Source: Simkaniaceae bacterium
GTDB taxonomy: Bacteria > Chlamydiota > Chlamydiia > Chlamydiales > Simkaniaceae
Length of the DNA stretch: 36,906 bases
Assembly (NCBI GenBank): GCA_026708385.1
Contig: JAPOVA010000017.1
Span: 1-36,906 of the forward strand
Reading direction: 5' to 3'
The notes beneath the pieces were generated by a model that worked only from the letters and a program-made list of their open reading frames with translations, had not been told where the DNA came from and did not search any database. Shown piece after piece: positions 6,305-15,004 of the stretch. Positions within the stretch are counted from its first letter, which is position 1. Each line of letters opens with the position of its first letter. The position numbers and the translations under genes are program-made.

Positions 6305-7427
6305 GCCCGGGCATCCCGGAAGGGGAAAGAAGGAGGAAAGGCCGAAACTTTGGCTTGCGTTGCCGGAAACCGATACTTCCGCAGTGTGAAAATTTCTGTT
6401 TGCGTGGTAGGCGTTTCGGATGCTGTTTGTCGCCCTGCCGTCTCCGTAATGACAAACCCGGAGGGAGTCCGCAGGCACTGCTTGCGCCTCGCCCTCCGGG
6501 TAAGGAAAGACCCCGCCTTTCCTAGGAGAGGGTGATCTCCGCGACCACCGGATTGGTTGCCTCTCCTCCCTGAGAAAGTATGATCGGGAAAAGGATGTCA
6601 CGACGGTGGGGAGATTTCCGATCTCCTTTAATCGGAAACAAGGGGTTCCCTTCCTTCAACAGTTCGAAGCTCCTCCCCGGTGCACGATCACAAGGCTTGT
6701 GGTCGTAGCGACAATGCCAAAAATCCAAACCTGATAAGTTTTAGCATTTTTCGAACCCCTCCCCATGTTTATCGAAAAAAAGCAAGCGCATTGTAGCATG
6801 GTGTGGTTAAGCAACTTTTTTCTGAAAATGTCGGAACTCTGCAAGCAACGTTTGACCCCCCCTAGGGGGGCCCGGTCCTTCCTTTGCCGTAGCGCCCATG
6901 GAGTGGTCATATTGATCCTACTCTCACCTGCGAGTGCGCATGCCCACACCTTTTCCCAACGCTCCACATTAGTGCACGGGTCGGTTTCTTCCCCCATCGT
7001 ACCACATCCTCTTCTTGCTGCGGCGAAGGCCCTTACGTCTCGGACTCGGTATGTTCTCGGCATCCTTCTCGTTCCCCCCACGGATCCTTCCTCTCGTTTT
7101 GCCGGATCTCCCTTTACCCTTTGTCGTTCGGGAAACGGAATCCGGTTGCACGAGTTCTACCGGAATAGGTGAAGGGAGACCGGACGCCACACTCTCCCAT
7201 AGCTCCGGACTGTCCGATGTGTCCGCGTCGATTGCGAAAGAAACACCCCGTCTACGGGAAGGAGCACACCCGGGGTCGGGGCGCCGACCGTCGAGCTCTC
7301 CCGCCACCCCCGATCGTCTGCCGTGTCCGAATCGGTTGCGCGGGGGCACATCTCCTCTGCGAGAGGGGGCCGAATCGAGGATAACACACCGCACCGAGTT
7401 CCTCGACGAAGGAAGGAGGAACCCGCA
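6305..7427. other. long stretch without a convincing gene
   Basis: Several open frames cross this region on both strands, but none has a good ribosome site, recognisable motif or consistent codon use. A frame at 6765-7172 contains a signal-peptide-like stretch (VVILILLSPASAHAH) but then ends without a recognisable domain. The region contains a set of hairpins at 6456-6523 and a perfect palindrome CCCCCCTAGGGGGG near 6858. It may hold decayed genes or an unrecognised RNA. Confidence 0.4.
6456..6523. other. two adjacent hairpins
   Basis: ACCCGGAGGG at 6456-6465 pairs perfectly with CCCTCCGGGT at 6492-6501. It is followed directly by AGGAAAG at 6503-6509 pairing with CTTTCCT at 6517-6523. There is no T-run after either, so a simple intrinsic terminator is not supported. 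They lie 150-220 bases downstream of the last array gene. Confidence 0.5.
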
Positions 7428-7571
7428 ATGCGGAAGTCGCAATCCCGGAAGAAACCCGAGAACAACAAGACGGGGCGGGTAATGGGGATTGCGGAAAAAC
7501 GGCACGCCGGACGCCGGCGGTACGGATCGGAGTCCCGGCTATCCGAAAATCGTGCGTTGAGGAAGCGCTAG
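7428..7571 (+). CDS. small very basic protein, 47 aa
   Basis: The ATG at 7428 follows GGAAGGAGGA at 7411-7420 with good spacing. The product is strongly basic, with KSQSRKKPENNK at the N-terminus and KRHAGRRRYGSES and RALRKR further on. No family is recognised. The composition would suit a nucleic-acid-binding peptide. The frame ends ten bases before the convergent gene at 7581-8024. It could also be chance coding, since its length is small. Confidence 0.4.
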   Translation: MRKSQSRKKPENNKTGRVMGIAEKRHAGRRRYGSESRLSENRALRKR

Positions 7572-7580
7572 GTAGAAGCG

Positions 7581-8024
7581 CTAGGTAACGGATCGGATCT
7601 TGCCGTGGATCGTCGTGCGAAAATCGTCGGACGCGACATATTCGGCATGCAAACGGTACCCGGATCCCTCCCCCTCCGCCTCATAGAACTCAAACCCTTC
7701 GAAGCCCATCTCGTGGAGCCGAAATTCCCATCCGAGTAGCTTCTTGCGAATCAGACCCGCACCGACCACCTCTCCGATCGATTGGTTTTCCAATTTGATG
7801 GAAAAACCGGTGCTACCGATATCGAAAACGGCAAACCGGTTATTCATCACATCGGAGAGCCCTGCAATCCGAATCTCTTGGGTGCAGAATACGATACCCC
7901 TTTCATCCTCGGGAGGGATCTGCCACCTCGTACGAAAGGAAAGCGGCTCGGTAGAGGACGAGAGAGTGACTTTTCCCTCACCGGACCAAGAACCCGGACG
8001 AAAAATAAAAGAGTGCCTACCCAT
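7581..8024 (-). CDS. conserved hypothetical protein downstream of rodA, 147 aa
   Basis: The start ATG at 8024 overlaps the rodA stop as TGATG, so the two are translationally coupled. The sequence begins MGRHSFIFRPGSWSGEGKV and alternates short beta strands: LSFRTRWQIP, IVFCTQEIRIAG, RFAVFDIGSTGFSIKLENQ and GWEFRLHEMGFEGFEFYEAE. There is no signal peptide or membrane helix, and it looks like a small cytoplasmic beta-sandwich or barrel. Coupling to rodA hints at a role connected with the cell envelope, but that is inference. I believe similar proteins lie near rodA in other chlamydiae, though I cannot verify this here. Confidence 0.8.
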   Translation of the reverse strand: MGRHSFIFRPGSWSGEGKVTLSSSTEPLSFRTRWQIPPEDERGIVFCTQEIRIAGLSDVMNNRFAVFDIGSTGFSIKLENQSIGEVVGAGLIRKKLLGWEFRLHEMGFEGFEFYEAEGEGSGYRLHAEYVASDDFRTTIHGKIRSVT

Positions 8025-9172
8025 CAAAACATATACCTTCTCACATAAACACTTTGCAAAAGGCCCAAGGAGGCCATCGACCACAAAACCGAAGACCCCC
8101 CATACGTCATCAGAAGAAGAGGAACCCCCGTAATCGGCAGGAACCCGCACATCATCCCGATATTGACAACCACATGCACCGCAATATACATCGCCACCCC
8201 GGCCGCTAAGATACGGCCGAACGAGTCGCGCGCCACGGCAGTTACCCGGAAGCTAAAGTAAATGAGCCCGAAAAACAAGAGAAGAATCACCGATCCGCCG
8301 AGCACCCCGAATTCTTCGACGAATGCCGGAAAGACCGAATCGGTCGATGCCGCCGGCAAAAAGCCCCTCCCCGTAAAACGTCCTCGACGAAATCCCGACC
8401 CCGTGTACTTGCCCAGCCCTATGGCCGTCCTACCTGCTTGGTGGTGGTAGGTAGCCGGGTTGAGTCTCTCGCACTGATACGGCTTTAAACAAGCGCTTGC
8501 AAGGGGATGGATCCGGTCGTAGGGAATGATCTCAAGGAAGAGCAGGGAGATCGCCGAGAAAATCGCTACCCCGAAGAAGACGAGGTAGGAAAGAATTCTC
8601 CGGTGGATACCGGCAAAGTAAAAAATGCCCGAGGCGATGGGGTATAGAACGAAGGCCGACCCCAAATCGGGCTGTCTCACAATCAAAACGAAGGGGATCA
8701 GAGTCAGTAAAAGGGCTTGCAGGGCCGTCTTTCTCGTGGCGATCACATGACTCTTCCCGTCCAAAAAACTCCCGAGCATCAAGATCAGGGCAAACTTGGC
8801 ACACTCGGAAGGTTGCATGGCAATGCCGATAAAGGGGATCCTGTACCATCTGTGTACGTTGTGTATGGAGCTTGTAAAAAAAAGTCCGCAAAGCATTATG
8901 ATGGAGGCGACGTAGACAATCCGGGACCACACCCGTAGTTTCCCGTAGTCGAACCCGGCGAAAAAAAGGTAGGCTATGATACCGAGGCCGAACCACCGCA
9001 TTTGGCTCTTCACGAGCGGCGTGAAAAATCCCGGCTCCCCCCCCCCCGTGCGGAATCCTTGGAGTCTGTCAACCGACGTCGCGGAAATAACGAGCAAGCT
9101 CACGGACATCAACCCCAAGATAACCGGCACCGTACGAAAGTCGAGCCGTCGCAAAACACGGTAATCCCACAT
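8024..9172 (-). CDS. rodA: RodA, SEDS-family peptidoglycan glycosyltransferase
   Basis: This 382-residue polytopic membrane protein belongs to the FtsW/RodA/SpoVE (SEDS) family, which polymerises lipid II glycan chains together with a class B PBP. Diagnostic segments are RQPDLGSAFVLYPIASGIF near the middle (the family's conserved Arg-Gln-Pro-Asp-Leu-Gly motif), QAGRTAIGLGKYTGSGF, PAASTDSVFPAFVEEFGVLG and, near the C-terminus, GVPLLLMTYGGSSVLWSMAS. About ten hydrophobic segments are visible. Chlamydiae build a little peptidoglycan at division, and RodA is part of that machinery. Its start codon lies only 11 bases from the divergent birA start. The downstream 147-residue gene is coupled to it. 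Confidence 0.95.
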   Translation of the reverse strand: MWDYRVLRRLDFRTVPVILGLMSVSLLVISATSVDRLQGFRTGGGEPGFFTPLVKSQMRWFGLGIIAYLFFAGFDYGKLRVWSRIVYVASIIMLCGLFFTSSIHNVHRWYRIPFIGIAMQPSECAKFALILMLGSFLDGKSHVIATRKTALQALLLTLIPFVLIVRQPDLGSAFVLYPIASGIFYFAGIHRRILSYLVFFGVAIFSAISLLFLEIIPYDRIHPLASACLKPYQCERLNPATYHHQAGRTAIGLGKYTGSGFRRGRFTGRGFLPAASTDSVFPAFVEEFGVLGGSVILLLFFGLIYFSFRVTAVARDSFGRILAAGVAMYIAVHVVVNIGMMCGFLPITGVPLLLMTYGGSSVLWSMASLGLLQSVYVRRYMF

Positions 9173-9183
9173 AGTTCCCGATC

Positions 9184-9762
9184 ATGCCCGACACCGTCAT
9201 TAAAGTGCACTTCGAGTCGATCGATTCCACCCATGCGTGGATGAAGCGGGCCCGTACGATTTTCGGAACGGAAAGCCGAGTACGACTTACGGCGAACGGA
9301 CAGACGGCAGGGCACGGTCGCTTCAAGAGAAGGTGGGTCTCTCCTCCGGGGGTCAACATCTACGTAACCTATTTTTTCACCGTAAGGAAAAACCCCCTTC
9401 TTTTTCCGCAACTTGCCCGAAAACTCTGTCTCATCATCTCCGCCGCACTCGAGGGATACGGCCTGACCCCTTGCATTAAAGAACCGAATGACGTGCTCAT
9501 CAAGGAGAAAAAGATTGCGGGAGTTTTGGCGGAAGTGGTCGATCCGGGTGGAAAAAACGATGAACGAAACGGACTGATTCTGAGCATGGGGATCAACGTC
9601 AATATGTCGCAATACACGGTCCGATCGCTGTCACAAAGTATCGGAAGAGAGATCACCTCGATCCTTGCGGAGGGGGTGACGGTCGACAGGAAGGAACTCC
9701 TCCGCCACCTCGACGACCTGATGCTCGAACACTTTTGCGCACCCGGGAAACCCAACCCCTAA
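9184..9762 (+). CDS. birA: biotin-protein ligase (BirA/BPL catalytic domain)
   Basis: This protein attaches biotin to the carrier protein of acetyl-CoA carboxylase through biotinyl-AMP. The 192-residue product holds the catalytic core only. FESIDSTHAWMKRA is the substrate-pocket segment, NGQTAGHGRFKRRWVSPPG is a variant of the biotinyl-AMP-binding GRGR-x-W loop, and IKEPNDVLIKEKKIAGVLAE corresponds to the KWPND and KIAGIL motifs. The DNA-binding helix-turn-helix of E. coli BirA is absent, so it is not a repressor. An in-frame stop lies just upstream (9172-9174), so ATG 9184 is the first possible start. No ribosome site is visible. Its 3' end overlaps the convergent dacF by 110 bases. Confidence 0.93.
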   Translation: MPDTVIKVHFESIDSTHAWMKRARTIFGTESRVRLTANGQTAGHGRFKRRWVSPPGVNIYVTYFFTVRKNPLLFPQLARKLCLIISAALEGYGLTPCIKEPNDVLIKEKKIAGVLAEVVDPGGKNDERNGLILSMGINVNMSQYTVRSLSQSIGREITSILAEGVTVDRKELLRHLDDLMLEHFCAPGKPNP

Positions 9763-10954
9763 ATCCTCTCGGTCCGATTTCCTCGTCCGCGCAGAGTGGA
9801 GAGTGTGCCAAGAGAGAACCCCGATCGTCGGTGACATAGAGATCGCCCACCACCTCCCCCTTACCGATGGGAAGGGGGCGATCTCTTTTCTCCATCGTAA
9901 CGGTGATGTCCGGTATTTCTGCGGGAAAATAGGAGATCGCCACCCCTTTTGCCGGACGCACCCGGCAAAGGTGCCCCTCTCGCGAGCCGGATCGAGACAG
10001 GTCGAGTCGCATGAGTAACGGATCCTCTTCATGAAAAAGCAGGCGGGTTACCTTTTCCTGAGAGAAAGCCTCTTCGAATAGACGAATGACATCCCGGTAC
10101 CGTCGCACGGAGCTCTTACAGCCGAGAACCACGGCAATGAGCATGCGATCCCCCTCCTTTGCGACGGCCGCGAGGGTATACCCCGCGGCGGCGTGATATC
10201 CCGTCTTCATCCCGATGACTCGCGGATAGTGAAACGTACCGGGTTGCAACAACCGGCCGTTATGACGAATGGCGACCGACTCTCTCCGGTTGGTTTTGTC
10301 GCATACGTACCGCTCCTTCCCGAAAATGGCAAAGGCCGGCCCGTTTTGCACGAGTTCTCTGGTAATCAGAGCCAGATCGTAAGCGGTCGAGACGTGACCG
10401 GGATGGTGTAGGCCGTGCGGATTGAGGAAACGGGTATCCGAGCAACCCAAGCGGCGCACATAGCGATTCATCTCCTCCGCAAACCCGGAGACGGTTCCCC
10501 CGATATGATAAGCCACACAATTTGCGGCATCATTTCCCGAAACCAACATCATCCCGTGGAGAAGGTCACCGAGGGATAGGATCTCACCTACCCGAATACC
10601 GAATGCGGTACCGTCCGTTTCCAAGATGTAGGGAGGATCCTCGTATCCGTGCGCCCTCTTCAACTCGGGACGAATGGTACGGAGACAGGGGGCGGGACAC
10701 GTTACCTTCTCTTCAAACCGCCCCCCCCCTCCGCGATCGGCTACGGACCGACAAGCATGCAGGAGGGTCGCTATCTTCGTCAGACTGGCAGGATAGGTCT
10801 TGTGTCGTCCCCTTTTTTCATACAAAACGGCCCCCGTCTCCGCATTCATCAGAATGGCGACATCGGCCGAAACGGAGAGGGAGAGTGGCGCAGAGAAGGT
10901 CGTTCGACAGAAAAAGACGAGGACAACGAGGAGGACGATCCGGTCTCTTTTCAT
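9653..10954 (-). CDS. dacF: D-alanyl-D-alanine carboxypeptidase (DacF/PBP5 type)
   Basis: A signal peptide (residues 1-21) precedes the three active-site motifs of S11 serine peptidases: SLTK in TYPASLTKIATLLHA, SGN in MMLVSGNDAANCVAYHIGG, and KTG in RVIGMKTGYHAAAGYTLAAV. It trims the terminal D-Ala of peptidoglycan stem peptides in the periplasm. The C-terminal domain (about 290-390) and a basic, glycine- and arginine-rich tail follow. The tail may be a membrane-binding amphipathic segment, or may simply reflect the overlap with birA. At 433 residues it is slightly longer than E. coli PBP5. The start is 20 bases from the divergent lipoprotein gene. Confidence 0.95.
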   Translation of the reverse strand: MKRDRIVLLVVLVFFCRTTFSAPLSLSVSADVAILMNAETGAVLYEKRGRHKTYPASLTKIATLLHACRSVADRGGGGRFEEKVTCPAPCLRTIRPELKRAHGYEDPPYILETDGTAFGIRVGEILSLGDLLHGMMLVSGNDAANCVAYHIGGTVSGFAEEMNRYVRRLGCSDTRFLNPHGLHHPGHVSTAYDLALITRELVQNGPAFAIFGKERYVCDKTNRRESVAIRHNGRLLQPGTFHYPRVIGMKTGYHAAAGYTLAAVAKEGDRMLIAVVLGCKSSVRRYRDVIRLFEEAFSQEKVTRLLFHEEDPLLMRLDLSRSGSREGHLCRVRPAKGVAISYFPAEIPDITVTMEKRDRPLPIGKGEVVGDLYVTDDRGSLLAHSPLCADEEIGPRGFRGWVSRVRKSVRASGRRGGGGVPSCRPSPPPQGSR

Positions 10955-10974
10955 GGAAAAAGCCCTTGCGGAGA

Positions 10975-11367
10975 ATGTGGAAACACTCTATCTATGCGGT
11001 CATGATCGTATACTTCCGACCTTCTCGGCAACCCCTGTCCGTAGTGGCTCTTTTCGTCTCCGTTCTCCTCTCCGGTTGCTTCGCCACACGCACGATGACG
11101 CAAGAGGGATTTGCATCGCTCGCTCCCGGTACCTCCCTCTTCGAGGTGCAAAAGCGGTACGGTAAGCCCTATGCGATCCACAGGGATGATGAGCAGGGAG
11201 AGGTATACGAATACGTTGAAAGAATTCGATTCGGTGAACAGATCTTCGAACAGAGGAGTTACTACATCGCCTTTACCAACGGGAAAGTGGTCGGTAAACG
11301 GGTTGTTCGGTCAACCCCCCCCATCCTCGAATCGTTTTACGCCGACGAGCCCTATCCCGACTACTGA
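10975..11367 (+). CDS. BamE/SmpA-like outer membrane lipoprotein
   Basis: The 130-residue product has a hydrophobic segment ending in the lipobox VLLSGC, with Cys near residue 36. Signal peptidase II would cleave there and attach lipid. The mature part, LAPGTSLFEVQKRYGKPYAI followed by a beta-rich YEYVERIRFG and YYIAFTNGKVVGKRVV, has the layout of the SmpA/OmlA (BamE) fold: G-x-x-x-x-V...G-P, then two or three strands. BamE proteins support outer membrane protein assembly or bind envelope components. The start is uncertain; ATG 11002 would give a more usual signal-peptide length. The gene is divergent from dacF. Confidence 0.8.
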   Translation: MWKHSIYAVMIVYFRPSRQPLSVVALFVSVLLSGCFATRTMTQEGFASLAPGTSLFEVQKRYGKPYAIHRDDEQGEVYEYVERIRFGEQIFEQRSYYIAFTNGKVVGKRVVRSTPPILESFYADEPYPDY

Positions 11368-11390
11368 CACTTCCGTACTCGGATAGTGTC
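11366..11390. terminator. hairpin at the end of the lipoprotein gene
   Basis: GACACT-TCCG pairs with CGGA-TAGTGTC around a TACT loop, with one mismatch and one bulge, and overlaps the stop codon. No T-run follows, so termination is possible but not certain. Confidence 0.35.
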
Positions 11391-11614
11391 ATCGAGGAGA
11401 GTCGGAGGGCCGACGCGGAGACATTCACGGACGCAAGAGGGGGAGAAACCGGGCGGTTCATACGCAACTCATACAATAAAAACACCCGCGTTTTTCTCGA
11501 AAACTTTGCGTATAAATTCCCCTTCGGTATACACTCCCCTTTCGTACGGGACCGGTAGTTTTTGCCTTCCCCGCTCGTTTGTTCACACTGCTACCGGAAG
11601 GAGCCCCGGCTCGC
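11391..11614 (+). promoter_or_regulatory. str operon upstream region
   Basis: The 224 bases before rpsL contain no gene. TATAAA at 11511-11516 in an AT-rich patch is the best -10 candidate, with a poor -35 (TTTTTC at about 11491). GGAAGGAG at 11595-11602 is the rpsL ribosome site. The promoter call is weak. Confidence 0.3.
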
Positions 11615-11986
11615 ATGCCCACCATCAACCAGCTGATCCGCAGTAAGCGGGTATCGAAGAGAAGGAGAAGTAAATCTCCTGCCTTGGCAAGGTGCCCTCA
11701 CCGTCGGGGCGTTTGCATGCAAGTGAAGACAAAGACGCCGAAAAAGCCGAATTCCGCCCTCAGGAAGGTAGCGTGGGTACGTCTGTCGAACGGACAGGAA
11801 GTGATCGCTTACATAGGCGGAGAGGGGCACAACCTTCAGGAGCACAGCATCGTTCTCGTTCGCGGGGGCAGGGTGAAGGATTTGCCCGGCGTACGTTACC
11901 ATGTCGTGCGAGGCGCCCTTGACTGCGCTGCGGTCAAAGACCGGAAACAGGGACGATCCAAATATGGAGCCAAAAGGCCTAAGTAA
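11615..11986 (+). CDS. rpsL: 30S ribosomal protein S12
   Basis: The 123-residue product is the decoding-centre protein S12. Family landmarks are [10 protein letters not shown] at the start, [31 protein letters not shown], and [20 protein letters not shown] followed by [16 protein letters not shown]. The lysines associated with streptomycin sensitivity are present (the KK of TPKKPNS, and RVKDLPG). ATG 11615 is chosen over longer frames because it gives the universal S12 N-terminus and has GGAAGGAG upstream. It is the first gene of the str operon. Confidence 0.98.
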   Translation: MPTINQLIRSKRVSKRRRSKSPALARCPHRRGVCMQVKTKTPKKPNSALRKVAWVRLSNGQEVIAYIGGEGHNLQEHSIVLVRGGRVKDLPGVRYHVVRGALDCAAVKDRKQGRSKYGAKRPK

Positions 11987-12012
11987 TGGATTTTCAACGG
12001 GGTATGTGGTGA

Positions 12013-12486
12013 ATGTCTAGGAGGCGTCGTGCGACGAAGAGGAAGCCGTCGCCGGATCCGGTCTACGGAAGCGAGACCATCGAAAAATTTACGAACAGAC
12101 TTATGCGTGACGGGAAGAAGTCCCTTGCGCGCAGGATCGTTTATAAGGCTTTAAAGGATTTTTCCGCAAAGGTCGGTTCCGATGATCCTTTGGCGGCATT
12201 CGAGCAGGCAATGGAAAATGCCATGCCTACCCTCGAGGTCAAATCTCGACGTATAGGCGGTGCGACCTATCAAGTGCCGATCGAAATCACCGCCAACCGG
12301 CGCCGATCGATGGCTATGAGATGGATTATCATGTATGCCGGACAGAAAGTGGGGAAGAATATGATCGAAGGGCTTGCCATAGAATTGACCGATTGTTTTC
12401 ACAACCAAGGGGCTACGATCAAAAAAAAAGATGATACGCACCGCATGGCCGAGGCGAATAAGGCCTTTGCGCACTATAGATGGTGA
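12013..12486 (+). CDS. rpsG: 30S ribosomal protein S7
   Basis: The 157-residue product begins MSRRRRATKRKPSPDPVYGS and contains FTNRLMRDGKKSLARRIVY, then GGATYQVPIEITANRRRSMA, and ends in RMAEANKAFAHYRW. These are all diagnostic of S7, which nucleates assembly of the 30S head and contacts the exit-site tRNA. It is 26 bases after rpsL and 9 bases before fusA, in the usual str order. Confidence 0.98.
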   Translation: MSRRRRATKRKPSPDPVYGSETIEKFTNRLMRDGKKSLARRIVYKALKDFSAKVGSDDPLAAFEQAMENAMPTLEVKSRRIGGATYQVPIEITANRRRSMAMRWIIMYAGQKVGKNMIEGLAIELTDCFHNQGATIKKKDDTHRMAEANKAFAHYRW

Positions 12487-12495
12487 GGGATAACC

Positions 12496-14586
12496 GTGGG
12501 ACAACGACCTGAGCAAGATCCGTTGCGGAATGTGAGAAATATCGGCATCATGGCACACATCGATGCCGGCAAGACCACGTGCACGGAGCGCATCCTCTTC
12601 TACTCGGGTCGCGTCCACAGAATCGGTGAAGTACACGAGGGGGCGGCAACCATGGACTACATGGAGCAGGAGCAGGAACGGGGGATTACGATCACCTCCG
12701 CCGCCACCACCGTCTACTGGAACGGGTGCAAGATCAACATCATCGACACCCCCGGCCACGTCGATTTCACCGTTGAAGTCGAACGTTCCCTCCGTGTGTT
12801 GGACGGATCTGTGGCGGTATTCAGTGCCGTAGACGGCGTCCAGCCACAGTCGGAAACGGTGTGGCGACAGGCCGAACGGTACCGGGTGCCGCGGATTGCC
12901 TTCATCAATAAGATGGATCGGGTAGGAGCCGATTACCTCTTTTGCGTAGAAAGCATGAGGGAAAAATTGGGTGCCCATGCCCTACCCGTCCAATGTCCGG
13001 TCGGTGCCGAAAACGATTTCCTCGGTATGGTCGACCTGATCTCCATGAAGGCCTACCTCTTTAAGGATGAAACGATGGGTGCGGAATATGACGTAGCCGC
13101 TATTCCCCCCGAACTGGAAGAGCAGTGCCGAGAGATGCGTGCTACGATGTTGGAAGAGTTGGCCACCGTAGATGAATCGGACGAAGAATTCATGACGAAG
13201 GTGTTGGAGGCTCCCGATACGCTCACCCCGGATGCGATCCACGCAATCATTCGCAAGGGTGTCTGTGCCAACAAGATCAATCCCGTCCTTTGCGGTTCCG
13301 CTTTCAAAAACAAGGGGGTTCAACCCCTCCTCGACTGCATCACCCGGTGGATGCCCTCTCCGATCGATCGAGGGATCATCAAGGGTCTCTCCTTCGATGG
13401 CGAGCAAGAGCGAGATCTTCCCCCCGAAGACGAACACTCTCTCGCCGCTCTCGCCTTTAAGGTGATCACCGACCCCTACGTGGGTAGATTGACCTTCGTC
13501 CGGATCTACTCCGGAATGATGACGAAAGGAATGAGTCTGATCAATACGACGAAAGAAAAGAAAGAGAGGGTTTCCCGCCTTCTCGAAATGCATGCAAACC
13601 AGCGAAAAGACTTGGACGCGGCGTTTACGGGGGATATCGTCGCCTGCATCGGTTTGAAACATTCCGGAACGGGGGATACGTTATGCGGTGAAAACGACCG
13701 GTTCCTCTTGGAAAAGATGGAATTTCCGGAACCCGTGATCTCCATGGCGATCGAGCCTAAATCCAAAGGGGACAGGGAGAAGCTCTCAGTCGCACTCGGC
13801 GCACTTTCCGAGGAAGATCCCACGTTCCGCGTCTCGACGAATGAGGATACGGGACAAACCATCATTGCCGGAATGGGAGAGTTGCACTTGGAAATCCTCA
13901 AAGACCGGATGTTACGCGAGTTCAAGGTCGAGGCGAAGGTAGGTAGACCTCAAGTCTCCTACAGAGAAACGATTACGCAACCGGGAAAGGCGGATACCAA
14001 ATTCGTCAAGCAGTCGGGGGGGCGTGGTCAGTACGCCCACGTTTGTCTGGAAATCGAACCGAACGAAGCCGGCAAGGGAAATGAAGTGGTCAGTAAGATC
14101 GTCGGCGGTGTGATCCCCAAAGAGTATATTCCCGCCTGCATCAAGGGGGTAAACGAGGGGTTGGCAACGGGAGTGTTGGCAGGCTACAATCTCGTCGATA
14201 TCAAGGTCGCCATCGTCTTCGGTTCCTTTCACGAGGTCGACTCCAGTGAGATGGCCTTTAAGATCTGCGCCTCCATGGCGATCCGGGATGCCGCCAAGAC
14301 ATGTAAACCGGTCATTTTGGAACCGATCATGAAGGTCGTCGTAACGACTCCGGAGGATTTCTTGGGAGACATCATGGGTGATGTAAACCGACGCCGAGGT
14401 AAGATTATGAATCAGTCGAATGAGCGGGGCGTTGTCATCTTCGAGTCGGAGGTACCTCTCAGCGAGATGTTCGGCTACTCCACATCGCTACGCTCGCTGA
14501 GTTCGGGGCGAGCAACCTACACCATGGAGCCGAGCCACTTCGAACGTGTCCCTGCCAAAATTCAAGAAGAAATCGCAAAAAAATAG
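12496..14586 (+). CDS. fusA: elongation factor G
   Basis: This 696-residue translocase GTPase has G1 AHIDAGKTT (about 20-28), the switch region [12 protein letters not shown]3 DTPGHVD, G4 NKMD (in [13 protein letters not shown]) and G5 [12 protein letters not shown]. Domains II-V follow, including [10 protein letters not shown] in domain IV and the C-terminal [20 protein letters not shown]. The start is GTG 12496, preceded by GAGGGA. It is full length for EF-G. The next gene is rpsJ, not tuf, which is the arrangement known from Chlamydia. Confidence 0.98.
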   Translation: MGQRPEQDPLRNVRNIGIMAHIDAGKTTCTERILFYSGRVHRIGEVHEGAATMDYMEQEQERGITITSAATTVYWNGCKINIIDTPGHVDFTVEVERSLRVLDGSVAVFSAVDGVQPQSETVWRQAERYRVPRIAFINKMDRVGADYLFCVESMREKLGAHALPVQCPVGAENDFLGMVDLISMKAYLFKDETMGAEYDVAAIPPELEEQCREMRATMLEELATVDESDEEFMTKVLEAPDTLTPDAIHAIIRKGVCANKINPVLCGSAFKNKGVQPLLDCITRWMPSPIDRGIIKGLSFDGEQERDLPPEDEHSLAALAFKVITDPYVGRLTFVRIYSGMMTKGMSLINTTKEKKERVSRLLEMHANQRKDLDAAFTGDIVACIGLKHSGTGDTLCGENDRFLLEKMEFPEPVISMAIEPKSKGDREKLSVALGALSEEDPTFRVSTNEDTGQTIIAGMGELHLEILKDRMLREFKVEAKVGRPQVSYRETITQPGKADTKFVKQSGGRGQYAHVCLEIEPNEAGKGNEVVSKIVGGVIPKEYIPACIKGVNEGLATGVLAGYNLVDIKVAIVFGSFHEVDSSEMAFKICASMAIRDAAKTCKPVILEPIMKVVVTTPEDFLGDIMGDVNRRRGKIMNQSNERGVVIFESEVPLSEMFGYSTSLRSLSSGRATYTMEPSHFERVPAKIQEEIAKK

Positions 14587-14597
14587 GAGCGGATCGC

Positions 14598-14936
14598 ATG
14601 GTCAAGGAACCCTCGAAAAAGGAAACCGGCAGAAAAAAGATCAGAATCCGGCTCAAGGGATACGATCAAAGAGTGCTGGACCGTTCCACCGCGGATATCG
14701 TGGAGACGGCCAAGAGAACCGGAGCTCGTGTCATCGGTCCCATCCCCTTACCGACAAAACGGGAAGTCTATACCGTGTTGCGCTCCCCCCACGTCGATAA
14801 GAAGTCGCGCGAGCAGTTCGAAATCCGCACCCACATCCGGATGCTCGAACTCCTCAATCCCACCCTTGACACGATCGACAAGCTGAAGGTATTGCCCGTT
14901 GCTGCCGGAGTCGACATCAAGATCAAGGCGTCGTAA
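14598..14936 (+). CDS. rpsJ: 30S ribosomal protein S10
   Basis: The 112-residue product has [20 protein letters not shown], then [20 protein letters not shown] and [17 protein letters not shown]. It is typical S10 (NusE), a part of the 30S head that also serves in transcription antitermination. The first dozen residues are an extra Lys-rich extension. AGGAGCGG overlaps the end of fusA and gives the ribosome site. Placing rpsJ directly behind fusA, outside the S10 operon, is a chlamydial trait. Confidence 0.97.
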   Translation: MVKEPSKKETGRKKIRIRLKGYDQRVLDRSTADIVETAKRTGARVIGPIPLPTKREVYTVLRSPHVDKKSREQFEIRTHIRMLELLNPTLDTIDKLKVLPVAAGVDIKIKAS

Positions 14937-14940
14937 AAAA

Positions 14941-14975
14941 AAAGCGACGGGCGTCTTACGACGCCTGCCGCTTTT
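14941..14975. terminator. bidirectional intrinsic terminator between rpsJ and the porin gene
   Basis: A stem AGCGACGGGCGTC / GACGCCTGCCGCT with a TTAC loop has a single mismatch. It is flanked by an A-run on the left and TTTT on the right. It can therefore end the str operon on the plus strand and the MOMP-like gene on the minus strand. Confidence 0.85.
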
Positions 14976-15004
14976 GCTCGCAAATCGGGTGGTCCCCTTT
15001 CTCG

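Noticed and set aside
6456-6601. Possible riboswitch or RNase P-like RNA
   Set aside because: The stems are real, but none of the conserved sequences of known riboswitches, RNase P RNA, tmRNA or SRP RNA could be found on either strand.
7015-7482. Plus-strand frame of 155 codons, and antisense frames of up to 178 codons in the same place
   Set aside because: Composition is dominated by Arg, Pro and Ser. Both strands are open by GC bias, and no start context or motif supports any of them.
10522-10974. Upstream extension of the lipoprotein frame to 281 residues
   Set aside because: The extension is antisense to dacF. The lipobox fixes the signal peptide near ATG 10975 or 11002.
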